50,000 bases of DNA, taken from contig CAUYUJ010020593.1 of NCBI GenBank assembly GCA_963575745.1, positions 609,884-659,883 on the forward strand, given 5' to 3'. Source of the DNA: Prorocentrum cordatum (taxonomy: Eukaryota; Sar; Dinophyceae; Prorocentrales; Prorocentraceae). Shown piece by piece: positions 20,785-31,025 of the stretch; position 1 is the stretch's first letter; each line of letters starts with the position of its first letter. The position numbers and the translations under genes were made by a program. The notes under the pieces are model-generated. The model had not been told where the DNA came from. It made no database searches and saw only the letters and a list, made by a program, of their open reading frames with translations.

Positions 20785-23700
20785 GCTGGGGTTTGCCGTT
20801 CATGCGTCGACGCACCATGCTGAGGCCTTGGCCCCTCACGCGTCGACCCCTCATGCTGGGGCCTTGGCTGGCCCCTCATGAAATAGAACCCCCGAACTGG
20901 GGCAGCGCCCCTTCATGCGTCGGGACTTCGGCCCCTCATGCCCTGACCCGCTCATGCTGGGGCCTCGGCTGGCCCCTCATGCATTGACCCCCTCATGCTG
21001 GGGCATCGGCCCTTCATGCGTTGACCCCTCATGCCGGGGCTTCGGCCGCTCATGCCCTGACCCCTCATGCTGGGGCCTTGGCTGGCCCCTCACGCGTTGA
21101 CCCCCCATGCTGGGTCATTGGCCCGTCATTCGTTCACCCCTAATGCCATGGCTTCGGCCCCTCATGCGCTGACCCGCTCATGCTGGGGCCTTGGCTGGAC
21201 CCTCATGCTCGGGCTTCGGCCCCTCATGCGTTGACCCCTAATGCCCGGGCTTCGGCCCCTCATGCCCTGACCCCTCATGCTGAGGCCTTGGCTGGCCCCT
21301 CATGCGTTGACCCCCTCATGCTAGGGCATTGGCCCTTCATGCGTTGACCCTTTCATGCTAGCGCCTTGGTCCCTTCATGCGTTGACACCCTCATGCTGGG
21401 GCTTCGGCTGGCCCCTCATGAATTGACTCCAACATGTTGGGGCAGTGCCCCTTCATGCGCTGACCCACCATGCCCCCCTCATGCCAGGGCTTCGGCCCCT
21501 CATGCCCTGACCCCTCACGCTGGGGCCTTGGCTGGCCCTTCATGCGTTGACCCCTCATGCTCGGGCTTCGGCCCCTCATGGCCTGGCCCTTCATGCTGGG
21601 GCCTCGACTGGCCCCTCATGCGTTGACGCCCTCATGCTGGGGCATTGGCCCTTCATCCTTCATGCGTTGACCCCTCATGCCTGGGCTTCGGCCCCTCGTG
21701 CCCTGACCCGCTCATGCTGGGGCCTTGGCTGGCCCCTCATGCCCTGACCCCTTCGTGCTGGGGCATTGCCCCTTCATGCGTTGACCCCTGATGCTAGGGC
21801 ATCGGCCACTCATGCCCTGACCGCTCATGCTGGGGCCTTGGCAGGCCCCTCATGCGTTGACCCCCCGAAGCTGGAGCATGGGCCCTTCACGCGTTGACCC
21901 CTTATGCCCGGGCTTTGGCCCCTCATGCCCTGGCCCCTCATGCTGGGGCCTTGGCTAGCCCCTCATGCGTTGACCCCCTCATGCCGGGGCATTGCCCCTT
22001 CATGCGTTGACCCCTCATGCCGGGGCTTCGGCCCCTCATGCCCTGACCCCTCATGCTGGGGCCTTGGCTGGCCCCTTGTGAGTTGACACCCTCGTGCTGG
22101 GGCAGCGCCCCTTCATGCGTTGACCCCATCCTGCCCGGGCTTGAGCCCCTCATGCCCTGACCCGCTAATGCTGGGGCCCTGGCTGGCCCCTAATACGATG
22201 ACCCGCTCATGCTGGGGCATCGGCCCTTCCAGCGTTGATCCCTCATGCCGGGGCTTTGGCATCATGCCCTGACCCGCTCACGCTGGGGCCTTGGCTGGCC
22301 CCTCATGCCCTGACCCCCTCATGCTGGGGCATCGGCCCTTCATGCGTTGATCCCTCATGCCTGGGCTTCGGCCCCTCATGCCCTGACCCCTCATGCTGGG
22401 GCCTTGGCCGGCCCCTCATACGACGACCCGCTCATGCTGGGGCATCGGCCTTTCCGGCGTTGATCACTCATGCCGGGGCTTCGGTCCCTCATGCCCTGAC
22501 CCGCTCATGCTGGGCCTTGGCTAGCCCCCCATGCGTTCACACCCTCGAGCTGGGGCATTGGCCCTTCATGCGTTGCCCCCTCATGCCGGGGCTTTGGCCC
22601 CTCATGCCCTGACCCCTCACGCTGGGGCCCTGGCTGGCCCTTCATGCGTTGACCCCCTCATGCTGGGGCATCGGCCCTTCATGCGTTGACCCCTCATGCT
22701 GGGGCTTCGACTCCCCATGCGTCAACCCCCTCGAGCTGGGGCATTGGCCCTTCTTGCGCTGACCCCTCATGCCCGGGCTTCGGCCCCCTATGCCCTGACC
22801 CCTCATGCTGGGGCCTTGGCTGGCCCCTCACGCCCTGACCCCCTCATGCTGGGGCATCGGCCCTTCCGGCGTTGACCCCTCATGCCAGGGCTTCGGCCCC
22901 TCATTCCCTGACCCCGCACGCTGGGGCCTTGGCTGGCACCTCATGCATTGACCCCCTCATGCTGGGGCATTGCCCCCTCATGCGTTGACTCCCTCATGCC
23001 TGGGCTTCGGCCCCTCATGCCCTGACCCCTCATGCGGGGGCCTTGGCTGGCCCCTCATGCGTTGACCACCTCATGCTATGGCATCGGCACTTCATGCGTT
23101 GGTCCTCCATGCCCAGCCTTTGGCCCCTCATGCCCTGACCCCTCATGCTGGGGCCTTGGCTGGCCCCTCGTGCCCTGACCCCCCATGCTGGGGCATTCGC
23201 TCTTCATGCTCTGACCCCCCATGCCTTCGGCCCTTCGCCCCCTGACCGACTCATGCTGGGGCATTGGCTGGCCCCTCATGCGTTGACCCCCTCATGCCGG
23301 GGCATTGCCCCTTCATGCGTTGACCCCTCATGCCGGGGCTTCGGCCCCTCATGCCCTGACCCCTCATGCTGGGGCCTTAGCTGGCCCCTCATGCGTTAAC
23401 CCCCCCATGCTGGGGCATTGGTCCTCCATGCGTTGACCACTCATGCCATGGCTTCGGCCCCTCATGCCCTGACCCGCTCAAGCTGGGGCCTCGGCTGGCC
23501 CCTCATGCGTCGACCCCCTCATGCCGGGGCATTGGCCCTTCATGCGTTGACCCCTCATGCGTGGGCTTCGGCCCCTCATGCGCTGACCCGCTCATTCTGG
23601 GGCCTTGGCTGGCCCCTCATGCGCTGACCCCCATCACGCTGGGGCATTCACCCTTCATGCGCTGACCCCGCATGCCCGGGCTTCAGACCCTCATGCCCTG

Positions 23701-23790
23701 AACCCTCATGCTGGGGCATTGGCTGGCCCCTCATGCGTTGACCCCCTCCTGCTGGGCCATTCGCTCTTCATGTGTTGTTCCCGCTCAACA
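20720..23790. repeat. Higher-order satellite, unit near 113 bp
   Basis: About 27 copies of a unit made of three related 36-40 bp subunits. Each subunit carries CCCCTCATGC and TGACCCC with variants: one ends in GGGGCCTTGGCTGGCC, one in GGGGCATTGG/GGGGCATCGG and one in GGGGCTTCGGCC. Copies differ by point changes and occasional missing subunits. Short Cys/Trp/His-rich open frames on the plus strand are repeat by-products. Confidence 0.93.
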
Positions 23791-23876
23791 CGCTACCCCT
23801 AACATTGCAGCCCTCCCCGCGTGCTACCCAGAACCCAGGTAGTCAACTCTGTTCTCCGCACGCGCTACCCTCACCT

Positions 23877-24832
23877 TGGCATGCGTTGGCATGCATTGGC
23901 ATGCAGTGGCATGCGTTGGCATAAGTTGGCATAAGTTGGCATAAGCTGGCGTAAGTTGGCATAAGCTGGCATAAGCTGGCGTAAGTTGGCATGCGACGGC
24001 ATGCACTGGCATGCGCTGGCATGCGCTGGCATGCGTTGGCATGTATTGGCATGCGTTGGCATGCATTGGCATGCGCTGCCATGAGTTGGCACGCGTTGGC
24101 ATCCATTGGCATGCATTGGCACGCGTTGGCATGCGTTGGCATGCATTGGCATGCGTTGGCCCAATTGGCGTGCGCTGGCATGCGCTGGCTTGCGTTGGCA
24201 TGCACAGGCATGCACTGGCATGCATTGGCATGCATTGGCATGCATTGGCATGCACTGGCATGCGTTGGCGTGTGTTGGCGTGTGTTGGTATCCATTGGCA
24301 TGCGTTGGCATGCATTAGCATGCCTTGGCATGCATTGGCATGCGTTGGCATGCATTGGCATGCGATTGCATGCGTTCGCATGCGCTGGCGTGCGTTGGCA
24401 TGCACAGGCACGCACAGGCATGCGTTGGCATGCATTGGCATGCGATGGCATGAATTGGCATGCGTTGGCAGATATTGGCATTCATTGGCATGCGTTGGCG
24501 TGCGTTGGAATGCTTTGGCATGCGTTGGTATGCGTTGGCGTGCGTTGCCATACATTGGCATGCATTGGCATGCGTTGGCACCCATTGGCATGCATTGGCA
24601 TGCGATTGCATGCGTTCGCATGCGCTGGCGTGCGTTAGCATGCACAGGCATGCACAGGCATGCGGTGGCATGCGTTGGCATGCATTGGCATGCATTGGCA
24701 TGCGTTGGCATGCGTTGGCATGCGTTGGCATGCATTGGCATGCGTTGGCATGCATAAGCATGTTTTTGCACGCGCTGGCATGCGTTAGCATGCATTGGCA
24801 TGCGATGACATGCATTGGCAGCCACCCCCGCG
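23877..24832. repeat. 10-bp satellite (TGCRTTGGCA)n
   Basis: Nearly 95 tandem copies of a 10-bp unit, mostly TGCATTGGCA or TGCGTTGGCA, with sub-blocks TAAGTTGGCA at 23925-23990. All frames are open on both strands; the Ala-Cys-His-Met-rich open frames of up to 333 residues are repeat-derived, not genes. Confidence 0.96.
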
Positions 24833-25060
24833 TGGCACCCCTAACCTGGGCAGCCAGTTCGTCCTTGTGGGGGGCTACAAGCCAGGGCGAGCCCTCACTA
24901 GCAACCCCTACTGACAGGCCGCGGGTTGGGGTGCAACCCGAGCAGACCTGGCAGTTTGGTCAGTGATCCTGCTGTCCTGCTTGCTCGATGCTACAGACCT
25001 CTGAAAGAGCGGACGCTACTCGTCATATGAACCACAACCCCTGAAACATTTTTTCAACAT
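24833..25060. other. Unassigned spacer
   Basis: Non-repetitive DNA without a gene. A 16-bp string, TCCTGCTGTCCTGCT, at about 24967 also occurs at about 20319, on the other side of the satellites. Confidence 0.4.
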
Positions 25061-25075
25061 CTCAACTCTGCCCCC

Positions 25076-25236
25076 CTCCTCCCTCGCCCCCCCTCCCGCC
25101 CCCCCCCCCCCCCCACGCACACGCACTCCCAGTCCCTCCCTCCCCTCCCCCTCCCCTCCCCCCCCCCCCCCCCCCCCCCCTCCCCCCCTCCCTCCCCCCC
25201 TCTCCTCGCCCGACTTCCCCCCCCCCCCCCCCCTCT
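25076..25236. repeat. Poly-C runs in a C/T-only tract
   Basis: Pyrimidine tract with several C runs longer than 12, the longest about 20. The minus strand is therefore able to form G-quadruplexes and the plus strand i-motifs. Assembly here is likely inexact. Confidence 0.9.
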
Positions 25237-25574
25237 GCAATTACTCAGTATGAATACTACTACTCCCCCTCTTCCCCTGATGACGTCTTGGGAGTAGCCG
25301 CCCCCCCCCCGCGTACTGTTTTTTACACGCACGTTTCCCCAGAGTTGGGTTTTCGCCTGCACTGTTTTCCAAAACGCTGCTCTCGCCGAGGCGCCGGCCC
25401 CATGTTCGGGCCCCGCTCGTTCCGAATCGTGCTCCCGCTGCAGCGCTGGCATCATTTTCGGATCGGTGCGTTGCCTCCGTCGTTCAGGAAGGCGTTCTCG
25501 CCCCGGCGCGGGCCTCTTCCTCGCGCGCCCATCCGCCCGCCACCACCGCGCCGCGCACCGCCCCGCCCACCGCC

Positions 25575-26055
25575 ACTTCCACCCACCAACGCACGCACGC
25601 ATGCACGCACGCGCACCACCACCGCGCACCGCCACAACCGCCCCACTACCCCACCCACCCCCACCACGCTACACCGCGTCGCACCACATCACAAGCGCGC
25701 GCACACAGACACACACGCACGCACGCACGCACGCGCGCACGCACACACACACACACACACACACATACACACATACATACACACGCACACACACACGCGC
25801 ACACACCACCACCACCGCCACCACCACCACCGCCATCACGCACGAACGCACATGGCCCACCACCAAACCACCAAGACGCCACACCACGTCACACCACAAC
25901 ACACGCGCACACACGCACACACACACACAAACACACACACACACACACACACACCACCACCACCACCACCACCACCACCACCACAACCACCACCACCACC
26001 ACCACCACCACCACCACCACGACAACCACGCACACACGCACGCACGCACGCACGT
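25575..26055. repeat. (CA)n, (CGCA)n and (CAC)n compound microsatellite
   Basis: ACGC, ACAC and CACCAC runs cover most of the interval. The overlapping Thr/His-rich open frame of the plus strand begins in non-repeat DNA at 25288 but has no family features. Confidence 0.93.
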
Positions 26056-26192
26056 GCACCACCACCCACTACGCACGCGCGCGCGGAGCCACAGGTCCGC
26101 TACGACACGCGTCCGCGGATAGAGAAAATCAGCGCCATGGTAAGGGATGGGAGGGAGGGGTAGGACGTCAGATATGACGCGAGCGCACCTAG

Positions 26193-26345
26193 CTTGCCCC
26201 CCCCCCCTCCCTCCTCACCTCCCCTCCCCTCCCTCCCCCTCCTCCCCCCCCTCCTCCCTCCCCCCCCCCATCCTCCTTCCCCCCCATCCCCTCACTCCCC
26301 CCCCCCCCTCCCCTCCCTCCCCCCCCCCCCCATCCCCCCTCCCTT
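26193..26345. repeat. C-rich tract with poly-C runs
   Basis: A second C/T-only block with C runs of 8-12, just upstream of the LINE. It differs from the GAG/CTC tracts elsewhere. Confidence 0.9.
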
Positions 26346-26491
26346 CTCCTCAAGCAATATCGGCTCGAGCGCATTTTGCGGCGAGCCGAGGCCTCTCACT
26401 TCCGCGCGGTGCTTGAGGGGCAGCGGGTTTCTCACTCACCCAGTTTTGTGAGCAGTCCCGCTGGCGAAGAGAGGTTCGTCCAGCAGCAGCC

Positions 26492-27475
26492 ATGGCACGT
26501 GCTTGGTCAACTTGCAAGCGTTGCAGCACGTGCGAGTACAATGATATGCTGATGAAATCCGAGCTGAAGTGCCGCAAGTGCAACTCCCCCGTGAAGCTGC
26601 ATAAGGCACGCAAGTTCAAGGACCAGCAGATGGACGACCAGCAGCCCAGCCTCCAAGGGGCGATGAAGGGCAACCTCACGGTCTCCAGTCTGCTGGCACA
26701 GGCTAGCAAGATCGAGCAGGACCCCGCGAAGAAGAGGGAACTGCAGGAGCAGGCGCGCCAGGCGGAGCAGCCGGCCAAGTCGACAGCAGCCCCGCCGCTC
26801 GAGCGCCCAGCAGAGGCGGTGAAGCGAGCGGAGGGCGCCTGGCGGGACGCATCGCTTAGGTACGAGCAGTCGGCCGCCCACGTGAAGAGGTGCCGCGAGA
26901 ACTTGGACCGCGCCCTCGCCAAGGAGGCGGAGAACCTGCGGGCGCTCGCGGCCGCCGAGATCGGCAAGCGGGCAGCGGCCACGGCGCTGGCGAAGGAGCT
27001 CGGCATCAACACGAGCGACAGCGGCAGCGCCAACGGCGGCGGCTCCTCCAAGGCGGAGTTCGTGGACCTCTCGTGGGACACGGAGTTCTTCGCCAGCCTC
27101 GACAGCGTAGATTGCGAGCAGGCGGAGAAGGACGCCCTCAGGAAGTTCGAGGCCGACCTCATCGCCACAAAGTCAGACCTGGCGTCGAAGTCGGCGGACA
27201 TCGCCTCCTGGAAGGCGAAGATCAAAAGATTGAAGCAGGCCATCCACGAGCGCATCCAGAAGAAGCGCAAGACGGAGGCCTCGAAGGGCGGCAGCAGCCA
27301 GACGCCAGCCGCCGCCTCGGCAGCCGCAGGGGGCTCCCCAGCGGGCCCAGCAGCCCCAGCGGCTACGCCGACGGCGGAGGCAGGCGCGGCGGGCCCGTCC
27401 GAGGCCACTGAGGAGGCCGCGGCGCGCGTGCAGGAGCAGGCGCCCGCGGCGGCAGCGGCGGTTGCGTCGGCATGA
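26492..27475 (+). CDS. LINE ORF1 protein (RNA-binding, Cys motif + coiled coil)
   Basis: A 327-residue protein starting MARAWSTCKRCSTCEY. The N-terminus has C8-x2-C-x2-C-x12-C-x2-C30, a likely zinc-binding motif; LINE copy 2 carries the same pattern with a shorter spacer. Residues ~60-150 (AQASKIEQDPAKKRELQEQA and on) and ~205-265 are Ala/Glu/Lys-rich and predicted to be coiled coil. The C-terminus is Ala/Pro-rich. In LINEs, ORF1 proteins bind the element RNA and assemble the ribonucleoprotein. The Met chosen is the first in the frame, with CAGCCATGG context. The stop is TGA at 27473-27475, and the ORF2 frame continues immediately in the same phase. Confidence 0.75.
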   Translation: MARAWSTCKRCSTCEYNDMLMKSELKCRKCNSPVKLHKARKFKDQQMDDQQPSLQGAMKGNLTVSSLLAQASKIEQDPAKKRELQEQARQAEQPAKSTAAPPLERPAEAVKRAEGAWRDASLRYEQSAAHVKRCRENLDRALAKEAENLRALAAAEIGKRAAATALAKELGINTSDSGSANGGGSSKAEFVDLSWDTEFFASLDSVDCEQAEKDALRKFEADLIATKSDLASKSADIASWKAKIKRLKQAIHERIQKKRKTEASKGGSSQTPAAASAAAGGSPAGPAAPAATPTAEAGAAGPSEATEEAAARVQEQAPAAAAAVASA

Positions 27476-30400
27476 GTGCCAGCTCCCGCCGAGGGTTTGG
27501 CGGCACCCTCGGCCGTGTCAGGGAGTTGGCCGTCGGCACCAGATGGAGCTCAACATGCTACCGCAGGTGCTATACTCCATGATGCAGATCACGACGCCGA
27601 CGGCGTCATCACCATGTTCTTCAGCAATGTCACATGTCCCGGGTCCAAGTCTTGGGGCCACATCGGGTGCAAAGAGTTCTTAGACAAGTACGGCCTCGCA
27701 GGGATGGTCGAGACTCACGCGGGATGCCACTCCAGGGCGCAGTGGGCGAGAAAGTCTCGATCGACGAAGTGGAAGTACTTGGACAACGCAGCTCGCAGCA
27801 TTGGACGGTGCAGTTCAGCAGCAGGGGCGGCCAAGGCGAACGAAGGAAGGGAAGTCCTTCTCGCGCCAGGCCATCGCAACGTTCACAGGCTAGACGGCAA
27901 GACTTCTGAGGCCGCCGCTTTCTGCGCCGACGGGCCCAGTTCTTTCGACGGGTTTCTCCCTGCCGTGGCCCACATGCAAGGTTACAGTACCCTGATTATC
28001 CTTTTTTATGCGCACCCTTCGCTCGGATTCACGGGCGCCAATGCGCAGAGGTTTGCGCGTCTCGGCGCACTCTTGCAGTCAGCGCAGCTCCCTTGGATCG
28101 TGCTGGGGGGCTTTAATCAGGATGTCTCTGCTTTTAGGCGTTCTGATTTCGTGAAAAGCGTGCACGGGCACATTCGTCATGCCGATATTGAATACACATG
28201 CGTCGGGGGTGCAGGTAGCTCACACATCGATTTCCTGATGGCGCCCGAGAGCGGGCTCCCATACATTCACAGCTTGTCAGCCAGAACAGACGTTCCATGG
28301 AGCCCGCGCTGCGCGCTCGAGCTTAGGCTGCACGGCGCGGGCGAGCAGCTCCTCACTCGTTCCCCCACCTCCGCCCCTCGTCTGCCCCAGGTCCCTCGGC
28401 CTTCGACTAGCCGCACTGAAGGATCCAAGGCCAGCAAGGCTCGCGCTCAACAGAAGGAGCGGGTCAAGCAGGCACAGGAGCGGTTGCGCAGTGAGTGCGA
28501 CACTTTTTTCCCCGATTTACCCGCCAGGGACAGGTCCGAGGGCTCCGAGATTTTCGTTTCCCAGGGGTCCGAAATTTCTGGCCCACCTGGCCCCGGGGTT
28601 GGTATTTCGACTGGGGCCTGCCCCGAATGGGAGCGTGACCCAGGGGAGCTCGAAGAGTGGGAAGAAGAGGACCCCTGGGCTTCGGAGTCGTGTTTTCACC
28701 CAGTCAGCGTTCTTGAGGAGGCCGACAGCGTCAGTCTTGGGATCTCCGAGATAGGCAAAAGCAGTTCAGAATCGGGGCCCGCTTCGAGAGTGGGTGACGC
28801 TGGAGTGGGGTCGGGGGATCAGCAGTCCACTTCAGCCGAGCCGCCAGGGGAGGGGGGCCCCAGCACGGCTGGGGATCAGGATAATCCCACCAGCTCCGCT
28901 GCTGCTGCCAATGCCGCCCTTCCCCCCTTCGCTCTCACACCCTCTCTGTGGGCGTCGCACTCGGCTCAAGCCGCTTGGCACTCACAGTCTCTTTCAGACG
29001 TCTGGCGGCCAGTGCAAGACTCCACCGCTTTCGCCGCAGGCCGCCGGCACATTCTACCAGTCAGCAGCTGCTTCGCCCGCTGGACCAGCATCGCAGAGTC
29101 GGCTATATCTGAGCACCACGGGTTATCACCTCCCCTTCGCTCGCGAGGAACAGGGGTGGACGTCGCAATTGTTCCAGTAAAGCAGGCGCTGCACATGCGG
29201 CAGCAACCGCCGCGCGACGGAGTAGCGGCCTGGCGGGCGAGAGCCCACACCATCGTGAAGCAAGCAGCGAGGCATCGTCGGCGGCGAAACGGTGCTCTAC
29301 AACTACAATCTCTCAGCGCCGCGGCGCAGAGGCAGGCAGACCAGCCTATAGACGGCGCAGGGGCGACGTTCGCGGGAGGATCGACCTGTTCGTGGAGAGG
29401 AGTGCTGCGTGGGCTCAGGGGCATCTCGGAGATATCCATCGACGAGCTCGAGGTACTGGAGGAGGTCACCTTTCGCTCGGCGCGCCGAGCTCAGAACAAG
29501 GCAGCTCTGGGGTCGTTGCGCAGCTTCCAGGACTGGATCCCCGACCCAGGTGGTGCAGTTCATCGTTCGATCAAAGACCCCATGCCTGAACAGGACGAGC
29601 TCCACGTAGACGGGTGCAGCCTCGCTCACCCCGTGGACAACATAGACAAGAAGGTGCAGCGGTGGCACTCGTTGTGGCAGTCCAGCGGTGCCTCCTACGA
29701 GGACATCCTTCAGGCGTGCGAGCTCATCCGCCAGCACGCCCAGGTCGAGCAGGTGGAGCCGCTCACCGCCCAGGACCTCAGGCGGGCCCTCGCCAAGATG
29801 AAGGCGAGAGCAGGCATGGGCGTGGACAGGCTCTCGCCCACGGACATCGCCCGCCTGCCCGACGAGGGCCTCCGCGAGCTCTGCGACCTCTACCGCATGG
29901 TCGAGGAGGGCTCGACGTGGCCGTGGCAGGTCATGCGCGTGCTGGGTCGCCTGCTCGGCAAGAAGTCGGGCGGCGACAGGTGCATAGGGCTGCTGCCCAT
30001 GTTCTGTCGCGCATGGTCGATGGCCAGGGAGGACCTCGTTCGCGACTGGGTCGCCTACCAGGACGACTACTGGGACGCGGCCATCGCTGGCAACAGCGCC
30101 CTGAGGGAGGCGTTCACCAGGGCGCTCGAGGACGAGGTGCAGTCGGCGCTGCGTCTGCCCCACGGGCAGGCCTTGCTGGATGTCGAGGCCTTCTACGACG
30201 GGATCGAGATGGCCTCGCTGGCCTCCTGCGCCCTCAAGAAGGGCTTCCCGCCCACGGTTTTGTTCTTAGAAATGCAGATGTTCTTAGCACCGCGGCTGCT
30301 GGCTCAGCTAGATGCGGTGTCCTGGCCGTTCCAGGCGTCCGGGTCCGTGATCCAGGGGTCGAGGAACGGCACCAGGTTCACCCAGTGCCTCACGGCGTTC

Positions 30401-31011
30401 GTGCGCAAGAAGCTTTCGGTCGCGCACCCGACGATGTCAGAGCGCATCTGGGTGGGCGGCCTGTCGGAGCGCGTCGCGGGGCCCAGGATGCACGCGCGGA
30501 GCGAGCTGACTAAGGCTGCGCTCAGCACCGTGCGCGAGCTTCAGAAGCTCAAGTTGAAGATCGCCTCCAAGAGCGCGATCACTTGTGCTCATCATGGAGA
30601 CGCGGTGTACATCACCAAGCAGCTCAAGCTCAAGGGCGTGGAGGTGAAGGCTGTCACGCAGGCCCCGTACCTCGGCGTCGACGTCGGCAGCGGGCGCAGG
30701 CTGGCCAGAGACACTGCGCGGAAGCGAGTGGTCAAGGCAGGCAGCTCCCACGGCCGCCTGCGCCGATTCGCTCGCGCCGCGCGGCGCTGGGGGGCCACCG
30801 CCCAGATCCAGCGAGCTGGCCCGCAGGCGGCGGCGGCCTACGGGCACCAGATTCACGGGTGCTTCGGCAGCGTCATGCTCACGCACCGTCGGCGCCTCGG
30901 GGCAGCGGCAGGTTCCAGAAAGCGTGGGAGGTGTTTAACGACCCTCCTCTCTGCGCGGCTCCCTGGAGCCGATCCAGGGACAGCCCTCCCGAGGCTATGT
31001 TTGCAGCAGTG
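27476..31011 (+). CDS. LINE ORF2: endonuclease and reverse transcriptase, catalytically altered
   Basis: One open frame, in phase with ORF1 and separated from it only by the TGA. Endonuclease: MFFSNVTCPG, MVETHAGCH (Glu), VLGGFNQDV (expected GDFN, Asp replaced by Gly), SHIDFLMA, and PWSPRCALE (expected Pro-x-His, His replaced by Arg). A Pro/Ser/Glu-rich linker follows. Reverse transcriptase: KARAGMGVDRLSP, LLDVEAFYDG (motif A Asp present), VIQGSRNGTRF (motif B), WVGGLSERVAG (motif C; expected DD replaced by GG), then ITKQLKLKGVEVKAVTQAPYLG and GRCLTT. With the motif C acidic pair missing, the polymerase should be dead. The frame leaves the homologous path at the T12 run near 31012. Confidence 0.8.
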
Positions 31012-31025
31012 TTTTTTTTTTTTGT

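Noticed and set aside
20720-23790. Possible CRISPR-like array
   Set aside because: The units are contiguous and related throughout; there are no unique spacers, and the host is eukaryotic.
23824-24966. Large overlapping open frames on both strands (up to 333 residues, Ala/Cys/His/Met-rich)
   Set aside because: They are translations of the 10-bp satellite, whose unit has no stop in any frame; all six frames look alike.
25288-26163. 291-residue plus-strand frame, Thr/His/Pro-rich
   Set aside because: Two thirds is (CA)n/(CAC)n microsatellite; the N-terminal part matches nothing I know.
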